DNA of 64,000 bases from Sva-07 sp963710625 (GTDB lineage: Bacteria > Actinomycetota > Acidimicrobiia > Acidimicrobiales > Ilumatobacteraceae): contig CAVQBG010000010.1 of the NCBI GenBank assembly GCA_963710625.1, positions 215,449 through 279,448 on the forward strand, given 5' to 3'. The position numbers were made by a program, and so were the translations under genes. Each line of letters opens with the position of its first letter. Positions within the stretch are counted from its first letter, which is position 1. The notes beneath the pieces are model-generated. The model was not told the origin of the DNA. It made no database searches and saw only the letters and a list, made by a program, of their open reading frames with translations. Shown here piece after piece: positions 60,098 through 64,000 of this stretch.

Positions 60098-60586
60098 TCA
60101 GTCGCGGAAGTTCTGGAACTGCAGCGGGATGCCGACGTCCTCGGCCTTCAGCATCGCGATCACGTCCTGGAGGGCGTCACGCTTCTTCGCCGACACCCGG
60201 ATCGACTCGCCCTGCGTCTGACTCGAGGTGCCCTTCGGGGCCTTCTCCTTGATCAGCTTGTTGATCTCCTTGGCCTTGTCGGAGGAGATCCCGACCTTGA
60301 TGGTGACGACCTGGCGCACCGTGTTCTGCGTGGCATCCTGCACGTCGCCGTAGTCGACGCCTCGCAGCGACACCCCGCGTTTGACCAGCTTCTCCTCCAG
60401 CACCGTGCGCAGCGCGTCGAGGCGGTCACGGCTGACCGTGTGCAAGGTGATCACCATCTCGTTCTGTTCGATGGTGGAGTTGGTGTTCTTGAAGTCGAAG
60501 CGGTTGGCGATCTCCCGCTGGGCCTGGTCGACCGCATTGCGGACCTCCTGGGCGTCGACTTCTGACACGACATCGAAGGTTGGCAT
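60098..60586 (-). CDS. yajQ: YajQ-family nucleotide-binding protein
   Basis: 162 residues, the exact family length. Conserved ends PTFDVVSEVDAQEVRNAVDQ and VGIPLQFQNFRD plus RFDFKNTNSTIE are diagnostic. Two ferredoxin-like repeats make a nucleotide-binding fold; some members bind cyclic di-GMP. ATG at 60586. Convergent with the preceding plus-strand gene. Confidence 0.95.
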   Translation of the reverse strand: MPTFDVVSEVDAQEVRNAVDQAQREIANRFDFKNTNSTIEQNEMVITLHTVSRDRLDALRTVLEEKLVKRGVSLRGVDYGDVQDATQNTVRQVVTIKVGISSDKAKEINKLIKEKAPKGTSSQTQGESIRVSAKKRDALQDVIAMLKAEDVGIPLQFQNFRD

Positions 60587-60722
60587 GGCGACCAGGGTAG
60601 CGAGCGGGCGCTGTGTGGCCCTTCGCGCAACGTGGGACGACGAGCGTGGCGCCGGCGCTCTCGACCGGTACGCTCAGGCCGCCCCGTTCATCGCTCGTTC
60701 GGGGTACGCACACACAAGTCAT

Positions 60723-60807
60723 GGGTCGGTGCCCGAGCGGCCAAAGGGAGCAGACTGTAAATCTGCCGGCATTGCCTTCGAAGGTTCAAATCCTTCCCGG
60801 CCCACCA
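60723..60807 (+). tRNA. tRNA-Tyr (GTA)
   Basis: Class II tRNA with a seven-base acceptor stem GGGTCGG/CCGGCCC (one G-U), the anticodon loop CTGTAAA with GTA at 60757-60759 in a five-base stem (GCAGA/TCTGC), a long variable arm and T-stem GAAGG/CCTTC. An A discriminator and an encoded CCA end it at 60807. Confidence 0.93.
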
Positions 60808-60839
60808 ATTGCGCTGGCCCGCCCCTGCTCTGTGGGCGG

Positions 60840-61346
60840 TCAGAGCAGCAGTTGCATCACGGCGACGTCGAGCCAGCGGTTGAACTTGCGACCGACCTGG
60901 CGCTCGATGCCGACCAGCTCGAAGCCGCACCGTTCGTGCAGCGCTCGCGAGCCGGAGCTGGAGGCTTCGATCCGGGCGATCACCGAATGGAAACCCGAGT
61001 CCCGTGCGACATCGATGAGATGCGTCATCAGGAGGCGACCGATCCCGGTGCCCGCGTGGTCGCGCGACACGTAGACGGAGTCCTCGACCGTGGTGCGGTA
61101 TGCGGCTCGCTCCTTGTAGGGGGACAGCGAGGCGAAGCCGACCACCTCCCCATCGACCACCGCAACGACGGCAGAGAAGGCACCCGACCGCTGGTCCAGC
61201 CACGGCCGCTGATCATCGAGCGACCGCGGCTCCAGGTCGAAGGTGCTGGTGTGGTTCTCGACCTCGTGGTTGTAGATCGACCGGATCGCCTCGGCGTCGA
61301 GGGCCGTCGCGAGCCGAATCGACGCGGTGGGAGGAGCGATCGACAC
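60840..61346 (-). CDS. GNAT N-acetyltransferase (phosphinothricin/methionine-sulfoximine type)
   Basis: 168 residues from GTG 61346. Motifs of the Pat/MnaT branch: IRSIYNHEVENHTSTFD (acceptor), the acetyl-CoA loop DHAGTGIGRLLMTHLID and ARIEASSSGSRALHERCGFE. These enzymes acetylate the amino group of small amino acids or their analogues. It lies between tRNA-Tyr and tRNA-Thr on the opposite strand, interrupting the tRNA-tuf series. Confidence 0.85.
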   Translation of the reverse strand: MSIAPPTASIRLATALDAEAIRSIYNHEVENHTSTFDLEPRSLDDQRPWLDQRSGAFSAVVAVVDGEVVGFASLSPYKERAAYRTTVEDSVYVSRDHAGTGIGRLLMTHLIDVARDSGFHSVIARIEASSSGSRALHERCGFELVGIERQVGRKFNRWLDVAVMQLLL

Positions 61347-61491
61347 GGTCGGGCAGGCTAGTGCCGCACACGAAAGTCCGCGGTGGTTGTCCCGACGAGG
61401 CCGGTACACTCGTCTGCTGGTCCGCGGCAGTGCCGCGTCCCGAAGGGTGCCCCGGGTACCGCTACAAACGGTGTCCGCACCCGTCAAGAAC

Positions 61492-61564
61492 GCCCTCTTA
61501 GCTCAGTCGGTAGAGCACAGCCATGGTAAGGCTGGTGTCGTGGGTTCGATTCCCACAGAGGGCT
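61492..61564 (+). tRNA. tRNA-Thr (GGT)
   Basis: Acceptor stem GCCCTCT/AGAGGGC, D-arm GCTC...GAGC, anticodon loop CATGGTAA-type with GGT at 61525-61527 and T-arm GTGGG/CCCAC. No CCA is encoded. Confidence 0.93.
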
Positions 61565-61608
61565 CGACCAAGTGGTCGGGCAACCGTCCGGCCACGAGCC
61601 AAACCCCT

Positions 61609-61682
61609 GGCGGCGTAGCTCAGTTGGTCAGAGCATCCGGCTCATAATCGGAAGGTCATCGGTTCAAGTCCGATCGCCGCTA
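61609..61682 (+). tRNA. tRNA-Met (CAT), elongator type
   Basis: Acceptor GGCGGCG/CGCCGCT (first pair G-U), anticodon loop CTCATAA with CAT at 61643-61645, T-stem ATCGG/CCGAT. The first base pair is formed and the anticodon stem lacks the three G-C pairs of initiator tRNA, so this is the elongator form. No encoded CCA. Confidence 0.9.
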
Positions 61683-61744
61683 CTACATATCCAGTCAGAT
61701 CCCCGATCCGTTTCGGAATCAACCTCAGGAGTCAGAGGACAGCA

Positions 61745-62929
61745 ATGAGCAAGCAGAAGTTCGAGCGCAACAAGCCGCATGTGAATATCGGGACGATGGG
61801 TCACATCGACCATGGGAAGACGACGTTGACGGCGGCGATTTCGAAGACGTTGTCGGAGCGTGGGTTGGCTGATTTCACGTCGTTCGACAACATCGACAAG
61901 GCGCCGGAGGAGAAGGCTCGGGGGATCACGATCTCGATTGCGCACATCGAGTACGAGACCGAGAACCGGCATTATGCGCATGTGGACATGCCGGGTCACG
62001 CGGACTACATCAAGAACATGATCACCGGTGCGGCGCAGGTCGATGGTGCGATCCTGGTGGTGGCGGCGACTGATGGTCCGATGCCGCAGACGCGTGAGCA
62101 CGTGTTGTTGGCGCGTCAGGTGGGTGTGCCGTACATCGTGGTGGCGTTGAACAAGGCTGACATGGTCGATGACGAGGAGCTCCTCGAGTTGGTCGAGTTG
62201 GAGGTTCGTGAGTTGTTGAACGAGTACGAGTTCCCTGGTGATGATGCTCCGGTGGTCCAGGTCGGCGCGTTGAAGGCGTTGGAGGGTGACGCTGAGTGGC
62301 AGGAGAAGATCATGGAGCTGATGAATGCTTGTGATGAGTTCATTCCGGAGCCGGTGCGTGAGTTGGACAAGCCGTTCTTGATGCCGATCGAGGATGTGTT
62401 CACGATCACGGGTCGTGGCACGGTGGTGACGGGCAAGGTGGAGCAGGGGATCATCCATACGGGTGATGAGATCGAGATCGTTGGTTTGCGTGACACGCAG
62501 AAGACGACGTGTACGGGTGTGGAGATGTTCCGCAAGTTGCTCGATGAGGGTCAGGCGGGTGACAACATCGGTGCGTTGTTGCGTGGCACGGCCAAGGAGG
62601 ATGTGGAGCGTGGGCAGGTGTTGTGCAAGCCGGGCAGCATCACGCCGCACACGAACTTCGAGGGTCAGGTCTACATTCTGACCAAGGACGAGGGTGGCCG
62701 TCACAAGCCGTTCTTCAACAATTATCGGCCGCAGTTCTTCTTCCGGACGACGGATGTGACCGGCACGATCGAGTTGCCGTCGGGTACGGAGATGGTGATG
62801 CCTGGTGACAATGTGGAGATGACGGTGGAGTTGGGTAAGCCGATCGCGATGGATGAGGGTCTGCGGTTCGCGATTCGTGAGGGTGGCCGCACGGTGGGTG
62901 CCGGCCGCGTCACCAAGATCCTCAAGTGA
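61745..62929 (+). CDS. tuf: elongation factor Tu
   Basis: 394 residues. GTPase that brings aminoacyl-tRNA to the ribosome: GTP motifs GHIDHGKT (about residue 18), DMPGHADY and NKADM; domains II and III complete, with the C-terminal EGGRTVGAGRVTKI. ATG at 61745 with AGGAG about 14 bases upstream. Its codons differ from the rest of the window: frequent TTG for Leu, GTG, GGT and CGT where neighbours use CTG/CTC, GTC, GGC and CGC. The unusual codon use is discussed as a finding. Confidence 0.97.
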   Translation: MSKQKFERNKPHVNIGTMGHIDHGKTTLTAAISKTLSERGLADFTSFDNIDKAPEEKARGITISIAHIEYETENRHYAHVDMPGHADYIKNMITGAAQVDGAILVVAATDGPMPQTREHVLLARQVGVPYIVVALNKADMVDDEELLELVELEVRELLNEYEFPGDDAPVVQVGALKALEGDAEWQEKIMELMNACDEFIPEPVRELDKPFLMPIEDVFTITGRGTVVTGKVEQGIIHTGDEIEIVGLRDTQKTTCTGVEMFRKLLDEGQAGDNIGALLRGTAKEDVERGQVLCKPGSITPHTNFEGQVYILTKDEGGRHKPFFNNYRPQFFFRTTDVTGTIELPSGTEMVMPGDNVEMTVELGKPIAMDEGLRFAIREGGRTVGAGRVTKILK

Positions 62930-62982
62930 CGTCGCGCTACGTCCTGTATCCATTCGACGTCTGAACAGAGAAGAGAACCGAC

Positions 62983-63147
62983 ATGGCCAAGAGTGACAAG
63001 CGGGTCAAAGTGACCCTCGAGTGCACCGAGTGCAAGCGGCGCAACTACATCACGATGAAGTCCAAGGTCAACGATCGTGAGCGCCTCGAGATGAAGAAGT
63101 ACTGCGCCAACGAGCGTCAGCACACCCTCCACAAGGAGACGCGCTGA
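62983..63147 (+). CDS. rpmG: 50S ribosomal protein L33
   Basis: 54 residues: AKSDKRVKVTLECTECKRRNY followed by KKYCANERQHTLHKETR. It has the first CxxC zinc knuckle (CTEC) but only one Cys in the second, so it may be a partly degenerate zinc form. ATG at 62983 with AGAAGAG upstream. Located between tuf and tRNA-Trp, its usual place. Confidence 0.95.
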   Translation: MAKSDKRVKVTLECTECKRRNYITMKSKVNDRERLEMKKYCANERQHTLHKETR

Positions 63148-63249
63148 CGACACGGCGCGCAACGGGCAGCGAGTGCGGTCGGCAACGGCCGTAGTCAGCC
63201 TTCCGGGATGCGCTGGTACCCTCGACGGGTACTCGGCACGTCCCGCCCG

Positions 63250-63322
63250 AGGGCAGTAGCTCAGCTGGTAGAGCATCGGTCTCCAAAACCGACGGTCGGG
63301 GGTTCGAGTCCCTCCTGCCCTG
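63250..63322 (+). tRNA. tRNA-Trp (CCA)
   Basis: Acceptor AGGGCAG/CTGCCCT, D-arm GCTC...GAGC, anticodon loop CTCCAAA with CCA at 63283-63285 in stem TCGGT/ACCGA, T-arm ending TTCGAGT. G discriminator at 63322. It precedes secE, the standard arrangement. Confidence 0.93.
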
Positions 63323-63343
63323 CCCACCACCGAACGAGAAATC

Positions 63344-63646
63344 ATGTCACTGGACGATCTGAACCGTGAGCAGAAGCGACAGCTTCGCAAGATGGGTGCC
63401 CTCGACGAGCAGGGCAAGCCGTCGCGCGCCCAGCGTCAGGCTCCGAAGAAGAAGAGCGACCGAGTGGGGATTCGTCAGTATCTCCGTGAGGTGCGCGACG
63501 AGATGCGCAAGGTCGCATGGCCGAACCGTCCGGAGGTCAAGCGCTACTCGATCATCGTGATCATCACCGTCGTGGTCTACACGGCGCTCGTCGGCGGGCT
63601 CGACTTCCTGTTCGCCGAGTTCTCCCAGTGGTTCTATTCCTCCTGA
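63344..63646 (+). CDS. secE: preprotein translocase subunit SecE
   Basis: 100 residues. A basic, charged N-terminus, the conserved cytosolic helix YLREVRDEMRKVAWPNRPEV and one transmembrane helix (YSIIVIITVVVYTALVGGLDFLF) define the single-TM actinobacterial form. ATG at 63344. It is followed 13 bases later by nusG. Confidence 0.96.
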   Translation: MSLDDLNREQKRQLRKMGALDEQGKPSRAQRQAPKKKSDRVGIRQYLREVRDEMRKVAWPNRPEVKRYSIIVIITVVVYTALVGGLDFLFAEFSQWFYSS

Positions 63647-63659
63647 TGCAGCGGCTGAC

Positions 63660-64000
63660 ATGACCGACGACCAGACGACCGACGAGACGACGAGCGACGA
63701 CATGACCGACAACGACACGACCGCTGAGCGCGCCAACCCGCTCGATCTCCTGCCCGTCGGCGACACCGACGTGCTCGCCCAGACGTCCGAGATCGACGAC
63801 GACACCGACCACGGAACGGCCGTCGCCGAGGAAGTCGATGCGATGCACGTCGAGACCGCGGCCGACGAGTTGGCCAGCGACTCCGACATCGACGAAGACG
63901 ACGACTCCGACGGCTCTGGCGCCGACGACGAGGCGGGCGAGGACGAGGCGGGCGAGGACGAGGCGGGCGAGGACGACGGGTCCGACGAGGAAGCCGAACC
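63660..64000 (+). CDS. nusG: transcription antitermination protein NusG, 5' part (acidic N-terminal extension)
   Basis: Only the first 113 codons are in the window. The visible part is a long Asp/Glu/Thr-rich extension (MTDDQTTDETTSDDMTDND...), common in actinobacterial NusG, ending in three perfect 15-base repeats (63927-63971) that encode Asp-Glu-Ala-Gly-Glu. Identity rests on the position after secE and on this extension; the NGN and KOW domains lie beyond the window edge. Confidence 0.85.
   Translation, partial: MTDDQTTDETTSDDMTDNDTTAERANPLDLLPVGDTDVLAQTSEIDDDTDHGTAVAEEVDAMHVETAADELASDSDIDEDDDSDGSGADDEAGEDEAGEDEAGEDDGSDEEAE
63927..63971 (+). repeat. 15-bp tandem repeat, three copies
   Basis: Three perfect tandem units of GACGAGGCGGGCGAG coding for the pentapeptide DEAGE, within the acidic extension of NusG. 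The number of units could vary between strains by slippage. Confidence 0.8.

Overview
This is 64 kb of high-GC DNA that looks like a chromosome segment of a free-living actinobacterium. C/G-rich third codon positions, GTG starts, an OmpR-type two-component pair, a nitroreductase of the deazaflavin (F420)-type fold, a NusG with a long acidic N-terminal extension and the order tRNA-Tyr / tRNA-Thr / tRNA-Met / tuf / rpmG / tRNA-Trp / secE / nusG all fit. The protein set resembles Acidimicrobiia (Ilumatobacter-like), but that placement is inferred and no 16S rRNA is present. I see no prophage, insertion sequence with a transposase, or CRISPR array.

Layout. 0-2.2 kb: the end of an NADH dehydrogenase-type operon (3' part of nuoM, then nuoN). 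2.3-5.8 kb: small plus-strand genes (PAP2 phosphatase, YbaK-type deacylase, secreted CAP-domain protein, VOC protein) with two minus-strand genes. 5.8-17.4 kb: a long minus-strand block with a streptomycin-kinase-like APH, acyl-CoA synthetase, D-aminoacylase, RidA, 2H phosphoesterase/RNA ligase, a photolyase-like protein with unusual domain order, acyl-ACP desaturase, threonine ammonia-lyase, and an overlapping three-gene operon of RimK-type ligase, M14 deacylase and RimB-like protease. 17.5-26.2 kb: MscS channel, Kup potassium transporter, a TauD-like dioxygenase divergent from an RpiR regulator, the agmatine-to-putrescine pair aguB-aguA, an S4 protein and an MFS transporter. 26.2-29.1 kb: secreted protein, lipoprotein, response regulator and sensor kinase. 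29.1-37.5 kb: an unknown 473-residue protein, formate-THF ligase, an MFS protein, a lipoprotein, a phasin-like protein with a histone-like tail, an XRE regulator, uridine phosphorylase and an ArsR-methyltransferase fusion. 37.6-43.3 kb: metH, MFS transporter, aquaporin. 43.4-55.5 kb: nuoABCDHIJKLMN without nuoEFG, followed by a MidA/NDUFAF7-type complex I assembly methyltransferase. 56-60 kb: acetyl-CoA synthetase and a broken membrane-anchored protein. 60-64 kb: yajQ, four tRNAs, a GNAT, tuf, rpmG, secE and the start of nusG.

Themes. One-carbon and methyl metabolism sits together (formate-THF ligase, ArsR-methyltransferase, MetH). The second nuo cluster encodes a complex I without its NADH-oxidising module, next to its likely assembly methyltransferase, and the window holds two separate nuoM-nuoN pairs.

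The most unusual signals are: five apparent single-base frameshifts between 52.7 and 58.9 kb; a 113-bp insertion that duplicates the start of nuoK and creates a small overlapping leader ORF; a photolyase-like protein with its two domains in reversed order; a RimK ligase carrying an RCK_C domain; a dispersed palindrome family; and a tuf gene with codon use unlike every neighbour.
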